Part shown: positions 8,500 through 17,491 of the stretch, piece by piece
Position numbering within the stretch: position 1 is the first letter of the stretch
Layout of the letters: the number at the start of each line of letters is the position of its first letter
From: Rufibacter tibetensis
GTDB taxonomy: Bacteria > Bacteroidota > Bacteroidia > Cytophagales > Hymenobacteraceae
Direction: 5' to 3'
DNA length: 64,000 nt
Assembly (NCBI RefSeq): GCF_001310085.1
Contig: NZ_CP012643.1
Location: 3,912,001-3,976,000 of the forward strand
Made by a program: the position numbers and the translations under genes
The notes under the pieces: model-generated
Database searches by the model: none
The model's input: the letters and a program-made list of their open reading frames with translations, nothing else
What the model was told of the DNA's origin: nothing

Positions 8500-9293
8500 T
8501 GAATTGTCCCGTGGCAATGGCTTGTTGCAGCTATTCAATAGAAAGCAGGGCTGTTTGATGACCTTTTCAGAAAAGGGAGATTAGGATTCTATTTCTTGGG
8601 TTCTTCCCTGGTTGAGCTCAGGGGAGCTTACCCGAAGGTTTGCATAAACCTCATTGTAGACAAGATGAATCCTCTTCCTGTCAAACTCATGTGTTCCATA
8701 TTTTACAATGCTTCCAATGTTCAGGAACAGATATAGTTTAACTATGGGGCACCGCCGCCAGTGTATAGTAGGGGCGGCTGTCGGAAGGATGTCCTGAGTA
8801 TGATGTCGCCAAAAACGGTATTCTTCTAAGTGCTGTTGGGCACCCTGAAAATGGAGGGGCTCTGCTTTCCAAAAAGGGAAAGCAGAGCCCCTCCTGCTCA
8901 CTGGCAGAAGGGCAATGCACGCCATCCAAGACTGCTTACACTCGCCCCGGCAACTCTTTAACGGCTATGCCGTTGGACCCACTATACTGGAAGAAGTACC
9001 TATGGACTGCAAATGCCTTAAACCCGGAACGTACCGGGTCATTGGGCCAACCGTATTTGCCCGATGGCCAAGCATGGGGATATGGGGGAAAGACCTCGGC
9101 ATAGCGGGCAAAGGCAAGCCAAAGGGTTGCAGTACCATAGAGACTTCCAGCATCCAACTGCCTTAATACCAGCAGCAGCCATCTATTTATATTCTTCTCA
9201 TTCCCCATGAATGGGCATGGAAGGGGTGCTACAACGCATTCCCGGTATAAGACAGGATGACACTTAGCAAAGAAGGGCTTACCTGATAAAGAA
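8500..9293. other. Intergenic region with a perfect 18-bp hairpin
   Basis: I find no gene I can support. Several short frames exist, for example a minus-strand frame at 8936-9352, but none shows a recognisable family. At 8853-8870 and 8877-8894 an 18-bp perfect inverted repeat (GGAGGGGCTCTGCTTTCC and its complement) encloses a short A-rich loop. It lacks a flanking T-run, and its size and symmetry are unusual for a simple terminator. Confidence 0.6.
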
Positions 9294-12200
9294 ATGAGAG
9301 ACAACCTCCTTGACCATGTGATGAACCACTCCTCGGATATGATCTGCACCATCGATGCGGAAGGGAGATTTATCCAGGTAAGTGAGGCTTGCAGCCGGAT
9401 GCTGGGCTACCGAAGGGCAGAGCTGGAGGGGCAGCCGGCAGAGGCCTTCATACGTCATGGCCATCACCCTTGGGCGCATGTGGCTTCAAGGCTCACAAAG
9501 GAAGAGGGTTCAGTCCCCAGCCTTGAGAAATGCTATGTCAAAAGAAGCGGGGAAGAGGAGCCTATCCTTTTGTCGGTCGTCTGGTCCGGGGAGGATGGCT
9601 TCTTTTTCTGCATCGCGCGCGATGCCATGCCCCAGAAAACAGCCGCAGGGGAAATTCCGGTCAAGGGGGAACTCAACCGCCTCATGGGAGAGCACGGCGC
9701 AGACATAGTGGCCTTGCTGGACGAAGGAGGCAACTGCCTTGAGATAAACGGGACCGCCCTGAAAAAGCAGGGGTACCAAGCGGGTCAGCTGATCGGGGCG
9801 AGCGCCCTCCAGTTCATCCACCCCGAGGACGTAGCCAGGGTCTCGGAAGCACTGGAGCAGGTCAAGCAATCGCGGGAACCAGCTAGCGTCCATGAATTTC
9901 GTACCAGAACCGCTGACGGAGAGTGGCGGTGGATGGAGGCGACTCTCAGTAACCAACTGTCAAACCCCCTGGTTCAGGCTATCTTCGTCAGTTTGCTGGA
10001 CATTACCCATCGGAAGCAGGCCCAACTGCAACTGGCCGAGAGCGGGCAGCGGTTCAGGAGCCTGTTCGACAGCAACCCGGACATGGTGCTCTACCAGAAT
10101 GAGGCGGGCACGATCCTGGATGCGAACCCTGCCTTCCTCGCCTTTATGGCCAGACGGAGGGAAGAGGTTGTGGGGCATCCGCTGTCCGCCTTCCTGCCGC
10201 CTGAGTCGGTGCCGCTATTCCGCCAGAAGCTACAGGATGCCTTCTCCGGCATGGACGTCAGCTTCGAGGCGGCGGTGGCGTTTGGGGGGCAAGGGCAGAA
10301 GGTGCTTAGCGTGGTGAAAGTCCCTTTGAAAGTGGGGGAGAGTATATTGGGGGTGCATGCGGTGATTAAAGACATAACGGAGGCGGCACGGGCCCACAGG
10401 ACCGTGGAGGAGCAGGCCAGAAAGCTCAACACCATCTTCGAGAGCATCACGGACGGGTTCCTCACGCTGGACAGGAACTGGTGCATCACCTACACCAACC
10501 CTGAGTTTGACAAGATCTTGCTGGTGGACAGCAAGGATTTTCTAGGCAGGAGCATCTGGGACCTATACCCGGAGGAAGTCCATGGGGGCTTTTACAGGGA
10601 GTACCACCGGGCCCTGGAGACGGGCGAATCCGTCCATTTCCAGGCCTACCTGGAGCGGCTCGGCAAGTGGCTGGAGGTGAAAGCCTTTCCATCCGAGGAT
10701 GGACTCTCGGTTTACTTCAATGACATCACCCCGCAGGTGCAACAGAGGCAGGAGATGGAGAAGCTGTCCCTTGTGGCCAGCAAGACCGTCAACTCGGTAG
10801 TCATCATGGGGCCGGGAGTCCGGATAGAATGGGCCAATGAGAGCTTCACGAGGCTTACGGGCTACACTCTCGTCGAGGCAAAAGGGAAAACGCCCTTCGA
10901 TTTGCTTTTCGGAGAGGAGACCGACCGATCTACGGCACAGCGAATCAAAGAGAAGATGGAGAGTGGCAAGGCGTACAAGGGGGAAGTCCTCATATACAGG
11001 AAGTCCGGGGAGAAACGCTGGTTCGAGGTAGAGGTAACACCTGTCTATGATGAGGCAGGAGAGTTAGCCAAGCATATTTGCATGCAGACGGACATCACAG
11101 AGAAAGTGAAGGCGAGGAAGGAGCTGGAGAAACTTTCCCTGGTAGCCAGCAAAACGACCAACAGTGTCATCATCACCGATGCGCAGGGCCTGACGGAGTG
11201 GGTGAACGAGGGTTTCACCAGGGTGACCGGCTATACGTTGGCCGAGATGGCAGGCAGAAAGCCGGGGGAAATCCTGCAGGGGCCGGAGACCGACCCGGTA
11301 ACGGTGGAAAGAGTCCGCAGGCTCCTGAGGTCCGGCAAGCCCTTCACTGATGAGATACTCAATTACAAGAAGTCAGGGGAGAAATTCTGGGTACTGAAGG
11401 AAATCACCCCTGTCTTTGACGAGGCAGGGGTGATCACCCGGTTCATCGCTGTCCAGAACGACGTCACCGAGAGAAAGAAAAAGGAGGAGGAGTTAAGGAA
11501 GCTGTCCCTGGTAGCCAGCAAGACAAGCAACAGCGTCATCATCATGGATGCCCAAAGGAGGGTTGAATGGGTAAACGAGGGCTTCACCGCCATGACGGGT
11601 TACTCGCTGGCGGAAGTAGCCGGGAAAATGCCTGGGGAGGTATTGACCGGCCACGGTTCCGACCAAGCCGAACTGCGCAGGATCAGCGAGAAACTCGCGG
11701 AAGGGGTACCGTTCAACTCCAACCTAATCAGCTACCGAAAGTCAGGGGAGCCTTTCTGGCTTGCGATGGATGTAAGCCCTGTCTACGAATCAGGGGGCAA
11801 CATCACCAACTTTATCGCCATCCAGAAGGACATCACCTCCCGGAAGGAGGCGGAAGAAAACCTGGTAAAGTTAAGCCAGGCCCTTTACCGGCAGAACAAG
11901 GACCTGGAGCAGTTCACCTACATCGTTTCCCATAACCTGAGGGCACCTGTCGCCAACATCATTGGATTGGCTGACTTGATGGCAAGAATCAACAAGGACT
12001 CCGAACTTTACAATGAGTCCTTCCTGTATTTGAGGGAAAGTGGGCATAGGCTGGACACAGTCCTAAGGGACCTGAACACCGTGCTCAGCATCCGAGACAG
12101 CAAGGGAAATCTGGAGCGGCAAAAGGTAAATGTCCGGTTGAAGGTACGGCAGGCGCTTGCTTCCCTTCAGGATCGGCTTGAAGGCTGCGGAGGGACGGTG

Positions 12201-12572
12201 ACGGTAGATATTGACGAGGGCCTTTTCGTATGGGTAAGCCAAGCTTACCTGTACAGCATCTTTTATAACCTCCTGTCCAATGCCATCAAATACAGGTCAA
12301 GGGAGAGGACCCTTCAGGTTCAAGTCAAGTGCCTGGGGGACTCCGAGCAAGGCGTGACTATTTCCCTCTCCGACAACGGCTCGGGATTCGATATGGAAAG
12401 AGCCAAAGACAGGGTCTTCAAGCTCTACCAGCGCTTCCACCCTGAGATCGAGGGAACGGGTATCGGCTTGTACTTGGTCAAAGCACACCTGGAGGCCATG
12501 GGGGGAGGGATAGAGGTGACAAGCCGGGTTGGGGAAGGCACTGACTTCATTATCTATTTACCAAAGACGTAA
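9294..12572 (+). CDS. Multi-PAS sensor histidine kinase
   Basis: This 1092-residue soluble sensor kinase has seven consecutive PAS/PAC units at about 1-115, 128-245, 250-370, 375-490, 495-615, 620-740 and 745-865. Units 5-7 share the opening KLSLVASKT-NSV and clearly arose by internal duplication. The C-terminus carries the phosphoacceptor helix with VSHNLRAP (His880), then ATPase motifs: N-box (NLLSNAIKYR), G1 (DNGSGFD) and G2 (GTGIGLYLVK). No transmembrane segment is seen, so it probably senses an intracellular signal such as redox state, gas or a small ligand. The ligand is not deducible. Its stop codon is one base from the start of the response-regulator gene at 12574, indicating translational coupling. 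Confidence 0.92.
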   Translation: MRDNLLDHVMNHSSDMICTIDAEGRFIQVSEACSRMLGYRRAELEGQPAEAFIRHGHHPWAHVASRLTKEEGSVPSLEKCYVKRSGEEEPILLSVVWSGEDGFFFCIARDAMPQKTAAGEIPVKGELNRLMGEHGADIVALLDEGGNCLEINGTALKKQGYQAGQLIGASALQFIHPEDVARVSEALEQVKQSREPASVHEFRTRTADGEWRWMEATLSNQLSNPLVQAIFVSLLDITHRKQAQLQLAESGQRFRSLFDSNPDMVLYQNEAGTILDANPAFLAFMARRREEVVGHPLSAFLPPESVPLFRQKLQDAFSGMDVSFEAAVAFGGQGQKVLSVVKVPLKVGESILGVHAVIKDITEAARAHRTVEEQARKLNTIFESITDGFLTLDRNWCITYTNPEFDKILLVDSKDFLGRSIWDLYPEEVHGGFYREYHRALETGESVHFQAYLERLGKWLEVKAFPSEDGLSVYFNDITPQVQQRQEMEKLSLVASKTVNSVVIMGPGVRIEWANESFTRLTGYTLVEAKGKTPFDLLFGEETDRSTAQRIKEKMESGKAYKGEVLIYRKSGEKRWFEVEVTPVYDEAGELAKHICMQTDITEKVKARKELEKLSLVASKTTNSVIITDAQGLTEWVNEGFTRVTGYTLAEMAGRKPGEILQGPETDPVTVERVRRLLRSGKPFTDEILNYKKSGEKFWVLKEITPVFDEAGVITRFIAVQNDVTERKKKEEELRKLSLVASKTSNSVIIMDAQRRVEWVNEGFTAMTGYSLAEVAGKMPGEVLTGHGSDQAELRRISEKLAEGVPFNSNLISYRKSGEPFWLAMDVSPVYESGGNITNFIAIQKDITSRKEAEENLVKLSQALYRQNKDLEQFTYIVSHNLRAPVANIIGLADLMARINKDSELYNESFLYLRESGHRLDTVLRDLNTVLSIRDSKGNLERQKVNVRLKVRQALASLQDRLEGCGGTVTVDIDEGLFVWVSQAYLYSIFYNLLSNAIKYRSRERTLQVQVKCLGDSEQGVTISLSDNGSGFDMERAKDRVFKLYQRFHPEIEGTGIGLYLVKAHLEAMGGGIEVTSRVGEGTDFIIYLPKT

Positions 12573-12573
12573 C

Positions 12574-12951
12574 ATGAAGATATACATCATTGATGACGAC
12601 GGCCTGAGTCTGTTCCTGACGGAAAATGTACTGCTCCTGGAAGACGCCTCGTTGGAGATAAAGACTTTCCTTTCCGGCACGACGGCTTTGAAGGCATTGC
12701 AGACCGGCGGTGAAGACGCTATTCCGGACATCATATACCTGGACCTCAACATGCCTGTAATGGATGGGTGGGAGTTTTTGGACGCCCTCGTACCGCTTTT
12801 CCCAACGGTCGAAAACAGATGCAGGGTCTATATCCTTACCTCCTCACTTGATGTCTCAGACACGGCCAGGAGCAAAGAATATGGGCTGGTGTCAGGGCTT
12901 ATACACAAGCCGCTGTCGTGCGAGGAAGCCAGGATGATTGTATTCCAATGA
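12574..12951 (+). CDS. Single-domain (CheY-like) response regulator
   Basis: This receiver-only protein of 125 residues starts at the ATG at 12574 (MKIYIIDDD), one base after the kinase stop. A longer in-frame start at 12529 would overlap the kinase and is less likely. It has the acidic triad IIDDD, the phosphoacceptor Asp in YLDLNMPVMDGWEF and the conserved Lys in IHKPLS. It is paired with the multi-PAS kinase and is homologous to the regulator at 8098-8499. There is no output domain. Confidence 0.9.
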   Translation: MKIYIIDDDGLSLFLTENVLLLEDASLEIKTFLSGTTALKALQTGGEDAIPDIIYLDLNMPVMDGWEFLDALVPLFPTVENRCRVYILTSSLDVSDTARSKEYGLVSGLIHKPLSCEEARMIVFQ

Positions 12952-13030
12952 CCGTTTGGGAAAAGGCTATCGGGTGGCTTCCTGGATTAAGGGGAGGGAA
13001 ATAGTTCCCTTGCTTCCCTTTCTTGATTTT

Positions 13031-13290
13031 TTATTCCTGATTAGCAGTTTCAGGCTTATTCAAGCATTTGCCGGAAACTGGTACTAACGGGGTTTTATCA
13101 CCAGTCTTTTGGGAGATAGGCGTGGCTTTAGTTTGATATAAGCCACAAGGTTGTTTGCCGGTTTTCCCCGGATCTATGCCTAGCCCGTTATCGGCAACCG
13201 CAAGACAGACTTTGCCCGGTTCTGTCCAGTTAGCATATTCCATTTTTATACCCGTGATCAGCTCAATCCACCTGTGCAGGAAACTTCAAT
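13031..13290 (-). pseudogene. Histidine-kinase ATPase-domain remnant
   Basis: The minus strand reads ...WIELITGIKMEYANWTEPG followed by KVCLAVADNGLGIDPGKTG and then GLYQT. This is the strand leading into the G1 box (DNGLGID) and F-box region of a HATPase_c domain like those of the two neighbouring kinases. The phosphoacceptor helix, N-box and G2 box are absent, and the frame ends soon after GLYQT. It is a decayed fragment of a third kinase in opposite orientation. The surrounding 12952-13589 otherwise holds nothing I can support. Confidence 0.6.
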
Positions 13291-13589
13291 GAGTAGAGCT
13301 ATTTGCCTCACTTCATTCACGGCCTTTGGCTGGGATTGTTCAATAAGCCCCTTTGGGTGCGTTGGGCCGGGGCATGCTCGGCAAGTAAGTCCCAGGAAGG
13401 CCTTTGCCCATCTGCTCGCTGCTTTAACTGCTTCTACGACAGCAAACCCACTGCTTTCCACATTCCGGAGGGATAAGGGTGGAATTTTCCCCTGTTTCTG
13501 ATTCGTAGATTACCTTTCAAAAGCAAAGGGCCGCAAGTAAAAGGCCACGGCTCCTGCTTTGCCTCTAACCGGGGCTTTAGTTGTGTGGG

Positions 13590-14000
13590 TCAGGAGTGCG
13601 CCAGCCACCCCATCGCCTCCGCCTTGGTGGTGAATGTCTGAAGCGCAAAGCGGAAGGGCTCTCTTTGGTGGACACGATTTATCCCCTCCCTGACCTTCCA
13701 CTCGGAAATCAGGCTGGGGGAACCCACCCGGGCGATACGCTCTATCCCTGAGGTTTGGCAGGTCTCGGCAATGTGCCTGGACGCGGCCTCGGCCTCTTCC
13801 TCCGGCATAGGATTGAAGGACTTGGAGGAATCTAAAAAAAGGCTTTTCACCCCATAGGCGGTGGCGCATTCCCCGACGTGGCGCATAAGGTCTGCAACGT
13901 CGGCGAGCCTATATCCCCTGCGGTCCCTATAGGTGACCTTTAACAGGTTAAGGCCGGTGTCATGCTCCAGTGTGGCGAAGGGGCTCTCGAATAAAACCAT
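13590..14000 (-). CDS. SpoIIAA/STAS-like domain protein, function unknown
   Basis: This small cytoplasmic protein has 136 residues and no signal peptide or membrane segment. Length and pattern (N-terminal beta strands around LLKVTYRDRRGY, a conserved SLFLDSSKSFNPM, and an ending of the form FRFALQTF---AEAMGWL) match the STAS-like hypothetical proteins common in Hymenobacteraceae. These end with F-X-F-X-X-X-EA-X-WL. The fold assignment is pattern-based and the function unknown. A different frame (13510-13869) overlaps but has no such pattern. Confidence 0.65.
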   Translation of the reverse strand: MVLFESPFATLEHDTGLNLLKVTYRDRRGYRLADVADLMRHVGECATAYGVKSLFLDSSKSFNPMPEEEAEAASRHIAETCQTSGIERIARVGSPSLISEWKVREGINRVHQREPFRFALQTFTTKAEAMGWLAHS

Positions 14001-14106
14001 GCGCGAAGATAGAGGTTTTCCATAAGATTCGAAGTGCGAAAGTCCAACTAACCATCTCCCTCCCTTTGAATCTTATTCCTTCTTATTCTTGGAAAGGGGT
14101 GATATG

Positions 14107-14140
14107 CCTCCTTGTCAGTTGAATGGATTGCATGGTTATG
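14107..14140 (+). repeat. Dispersed repeat, partial copy C
   Basis: CTCCTTGTCAGTTGAATG followed by GATTGCATGGTTATG matches 17 of 18 and most of the following bases of the repeat at 45192-45228 (copy B). Only the loop and right arm are kept here. The remainder of 14001-14331 shows no gene. Confidence 0.5.
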
Positions 14141-14331
14141 TGCTTTCAAAGAGAGTGAAATCATCTTTGGCCGAGTCTAAGATTGTAACGTGAGGCTATC
14201 CGAGTTTTACATAAAAGCTTTATAGGGTCAACGGAATCTTTCATGGCATGACATAACCTTCAATAGATACCGGGGGGGCTATGGAGATCCGCTTTTTAAT
14301 ATCCTTGGCTACGGGGGATGGGCATCAGCCG

Positions 14332-15078
14332 TTAGGGAAAGGCTTTCTCCTCCCGTCTCCGCACCAGGAAATCCACCGGCCCGTACTTGCCCAGCCCATG
14401 CTGGCAGGCCTCGTAGAAGCTGTTAAAATATCCTCTCACCATCCCCCCGTGTATCAGGAGATAGGTAGGCACAGGTGCGGGGGCTTTTGTAGCCTTAAGG
14501 TCGTGGAGGGGCTTTCCGTCAGGAACCAGCATGGAACAGATCTGCTTTTTGTGGGTTTTGGTGTAACAGGAAATGCGCCGGAATGTTTTACGGATGGGGG
14601 TTGCTATAGACCAGAAGCTGACCGTGGCCATGCTTTTGCTGATGGAAAGATCACGGGTGTACCGATCGTATGGAGCAGATCCGACATCCTGTTTCAGGCG
14701 TAGATCGGCTAGAGGAAGATAAAACTGGGAATAGACGCACTGGATCTTTTTGGCCAGAGCATTGGCATACAGGTAATCTTCTTTGTCCATAAGCGCCTCC
14801 CGCGCGCGGGCAAGGAACTCAGGCGCTTCGGGGTTCACGTTGCTTTTCACCGGCCCACCGCTCCAGAAAGTAGCCTCGTTCAATTGGAGCAGCTCCTCGG
14901 TGGGGTTGCCAAAGACCATGACCCCCAGCATACCGTTCCCTACTGGCAAAGCTTCGGTCCATTTGGATACCGGCTTGTTATACCAGAGCTTGAGACCACT
15001 TTGAGTGTGAACAGGGAAGCAGGCTATACAAAGAGACCACAGCAATCCTAATAAAACCAGGAAATTGGCTTTCATCAT
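14332..15078 (-). pseudogene. Truncated GH95 alpha-L-fucosidase-like gene
   Basis: After a signal peptide (residues 1-26) the sequence LKLWYNKPVSKWTEALPVGN, GMLGVMVFG, LLQLNEATFWSGGPV and FYLPLADL is the N-terminal domain of GH95 glycoside hydrolases (alpha-L-fucosidase/galactosidase). Recognisable similarity fades after about residue 150, around YTRDLSISKSMATVSF, and the frame stops at 248 residues, whereas GH95 enzymes have about 750-830. The catalytic (alpha/alpha)6 barrel is missing, so the gene cannot make an active enzyme. The last ~50 residues are unrelated to GH95. It lies downstream of, and on the same strand as, the sugar isomerase gene at 15186-16613, suggesting a former fucose-use operon. 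Confidence 0.8.
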
Positions 15079-15185
15079 TTGGGGAAGGGTTTGATCAATT
15101 TCTATAAAGCTTGAAGGGACTTCATTCCAGCATCAGAAGTGAAAAAGGCAGGATTCCATAAATCCAGTTCTCTTTCAGATAGACC

Positions 15186-16613
15186 TCAACAAACCCTCAC
15201 TACCTCCATATCCAGCAAAGAGCCTAGCTTCTCGATCTTTGAGCTTATATGCCCCACGCCAACCGCGCAATGGTGGGCAGGTCCGTGGCTGTTCCAATGG
15301 TTCACGAAATTCCTGGCCCCAATGGGGAAACGGTAGCGGCTGTTGGTGTTGCCGATCTGCAGGATGGGGCCCGCAACCGACTCCCCCTCGGCCACCAAGA
15401 GCATCAGCCTCCCTTTTCTCTCCACCACCGAGAGCAGGGTAACCGGGCCGTTCTTCACGGACATCTCCACCGAGAGCCCCTTTCCCACTTTCCCGTGGAA
15501 AACTTTCAATGGGCGCACCTTTGTCTTGCCTTCGGCAATGGCAATATGGCCCGGACCGTCGTGGCCCATCAGCACCACATCGTCCTTGAAGTCCATGGCA
15601 TAATATTCCGTGAAGGAGCCGCCAGCCCCGAAACTGTCCATAATCTTCATGGCTTGGGCATTCTTTATCTCGTATTCTCCGGCCACAGGAACCCCGTTGG
15701 CGGTTAGCAGGGAGTTCCCGAGGATGATGGAACTGATGGCGTTCTCGTTCTCCGGATTGCCGGTGCCTTTGTAGTAGTAGGCCATAGAGCCTAACTTGTA
15801 CTGCGCCACCAGACGGTCCAGGGCAACGGAGGTGATGGCCGCGTTTCTCAATTCCTCCTCCGCGCAGTCAGGCTGCACCTCAAACGTATCTTTGAACAAC
15901 TCCATCCGCTGGTTTGCCTCCTCCTCTCTTACCTGCTTCCGGTGTGCGACCAGTTCCTCCACTTCTAGCAACTCTATGTGTCCGCCGAAGTGTGCGTACT
16001 GCTGCGTGAGGTCGGAGTAGATATCGAGCATGCCGCTGTAGTAATGGCCCATACATCCCATGCGGTTGTAGGCCATAACGGTAGCTACTTTGGCTGCCTC
16101 CACCCATTCGCTTATCTCGTCCCAGCACTCAGGATCATCGTGCAGCATGCCGGTTACCTGATGGAATTTGATGCCTGTTCTGTTAAATACATTGGCAATC
16201 TCGGGCACCGGGCAGGCGGAGCAGTAGGACAACCACTCACCGGTCATCTTGGTGCGGTCGGTCATGGCATTGAAGTTGTCATAATCAATGGCCGCCTCGG
16301 GTGCCAGGTTAAGGATGATCACAGGCACCTTGGCCCGCTGCACAATAGGTAGCACCGTGGAGGATAATGCGTAGGTAGTTACATATAAAAATATGATACT
16401 CACATCTTCCTTCCTGAACAGCTTGCCGGCTTCAAATGCCTTATCGGTCGTGTCCACCAGGCCGGCATTGACGATGGAGGGGTTAATGGCTTCTAACTTC
16501 TGATGCACCTGCATCAGGTACCCTTGCAGCCGCTCTATCAAGCCCTCGAACTGGGGCCAGTAAGTGTCTAATCCTATGCCAAACAGGCCTATTTTTGCGC
16601 TATGATCTTTCAT
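15186..16613 (-). CDS. L-fucose/L-arabinose isomerase family protein
   Basis: This 475-residue cytoplasmic aldose-ketose isomerase of the AraA/FucI superfamily is predicted to interconvert an L-aldose and its ketose. The N-terminal Rossmann-like domain begins with KIGLFGIGLDTYWPQF. Candidate Mn2+ ligands and catalytic residues are at the family's spacing: Glu313 or 315 (GEYEIKN), Glu336 (FTEYYAMDF), His351 (LMGHDGPGH) and His439 in NHWNSHGPAHH. These correspond to the E306/E333/H350/H450 set of E. coli AraA. The exact substrate (arabinose, fucose or another) cannot be fixed from sequence. A broken GH95 fucosidase lies directly downstream, which favours a fucose-related role. Length is normal and the protein looks intact. 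Confidence 0.85.
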   Translation of the reverse strand: MKDHSAKIGLFGIGLDTYWPQFEGLIERLQGYLMQVHQKLEAINPSIVNAGLVDTTDKAFEAGKLFRKEDVSIIFLYVTTYALSSTVLPIVQRAKVPVIILNLAPEAAIDYDNFNAMTDRTKMTGEWLSYCSACPVPEIANVFNRTGIKFHQVTGMLHDDPECWDEISEWVEAAKVATVMAYNRMGCMGHYYSGMLDIYSDLTQQYAHFGGHIELLEVEELVAHRKQVREEEANQRMELFKDTFEVQPDCAEEELRNAAITSVALDRLVAQYKLGSMAYYYKGTGNPENENAISSIILGNSLLTANGVPVAGEYEIKNAQAMKIMDSFGAGGSFTEYYAMDFKDDVVLMGHDGPGHIAIAEGKTKVRPLKVFHGKVGKGLSVEMSVKNGPVTLLSVVERKGRLMLLVAEGESVAGPILQIGNTNSRYRFPIGARNFVNHWNSHGPAHHCAVGVGHISSKIEKLGSLLDMEVVRVC

Positions 16614-16956
16614 TAGTGTATCAGATTATCTTAGATTGCACCTCTACCTTCACCTTTTGCAGAAAACTTAAGGATTTTTTTCGGCTAGAATAACTAGTAA
16701 ATATAGGTTGCTTATAGTAAGAGAGACGAAGCGTTGAATTTAGACGTTTGAAGAGGTTTGAAATGTAAAATTGTTATGACTTTACTGGCAAAAATGGCAA
16801 TTCACAGGTGTAAACGTCTTTGGTATGAAGCACAGGCTTCCCCTTTGTTTCTATACCAAGGAAACTGTTTCGCTTCAGGGCGGATGCAGAGTTAAATATT
16901 TTCTGCCAAAACACAGGAAAGCAGCGTTACGGCTTACTAACTAATATCAATCAAAA
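16614..16956. other. Intergenic region between divergent genes
   Basis: It separates the isomerase (minus) from the acetyltransferase (plus) and should hold both promoters. I see no clear -7 TAnnTTTG match and no gene. GAATTTAGACGTTTGAAG near 16736 and GGTGTAAACGTCTTTGG near 16807 share the ACGT core but are too weak to call operators. Confidence 0.4.
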
Positions 16957-17442
16957 TTGGAAAAACGTATCACATACCGAGTAGCGGAAAGCCACGAGGA
17001 TTTTCAACAAAGTCAAGCCATTATAATAGAATACTTAGAAACTTTAAGGATTGACCTGGCTTACATGAATTTGCCCGATGAGTTTGCAACTATGAGTCAA
17101 AAATATGGGGCCCAGGAAGGAGTGTTGATCCTTGCACTGGATGGTGAAGAAGCAATCGGCTGTGTGGGCGTAAGAAGGCTTGAACCTGAGATCGCAGAGT
17201 TGAAACGGCTATATGTCAGGGAATCGCACCGCGGGTATAAAGTGGGAGTAACTCTATTTGAAAAGGCATTGGAGAATGCCCGAAGCCTTGGTTATACGAG
17301 GATCAGGTTGGATGTTATTCCCACCCTGGTCAAGGCGAAAGAACTTTACCGATCGTTTGGGTTCTATGAGGTACCACCTTATTTTAACAATCCTGTGGAA
17401 GGAACGGCCTATATGGAGAAAGTGCTTGACGAAAAACAATGA
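16957..17442 (+). CDS. GNAT-family N-acetyltransferase
   Basis: This 161-residue cytoplasmic acetyltransferase transfers the acetyl group of acetyl-CoA to an unknown amine. GNAT motif D/A is visible as AELKRLYVRESHRGYKVGVT, where the R-G-Y-K-V-G segment is the acetyl-CoA pyrophosphate loop. Motif B follows (LYRSFGFYEVPPYF). Starting at TTG (16957) gives an N-terminus of the expected length; the first in-frame ATG lies inside the fold, so the TTG start is preferred. The next gene, a prolyl-tRNA editing protein, begins 49 bp downstream on the same strand and may be co-transcribed. Confidence 0.85.
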   Translation: MEKRITYRVAESHEDFQQSQAIIIEYLETLRIDLAYMNLPDEFATMSQKYGAQEGVLILALDGEEAIGCVGVRRLEPEIAELKRLYVRESHRGYKVGVTLFEKALENARSLGYTRIRLDVIPTLVKAKELYRSFGFYEVPPYFNNPVEGTAYMEKVLDEKQ

Positions 17443-17491
17443 TACTTAGCCTTAAACAAGAAGAAAAGTATCGTTGATAATAAACTGAGAT

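Noticed and set aside
8936-9352. 138-codon minus-strand frame (contains WPSGKYGWPND)
   Set aside because: It has a clean-looking reading but no family, it overlaps the start of the multi-PAS kinase, and it has no promoter or neighbour support.
13510-13869. 119-codon minus-strand frame overlapping the STAS-like gene
   Set aside because: The other frame (13590-14000) has the family pattern; this one does not.
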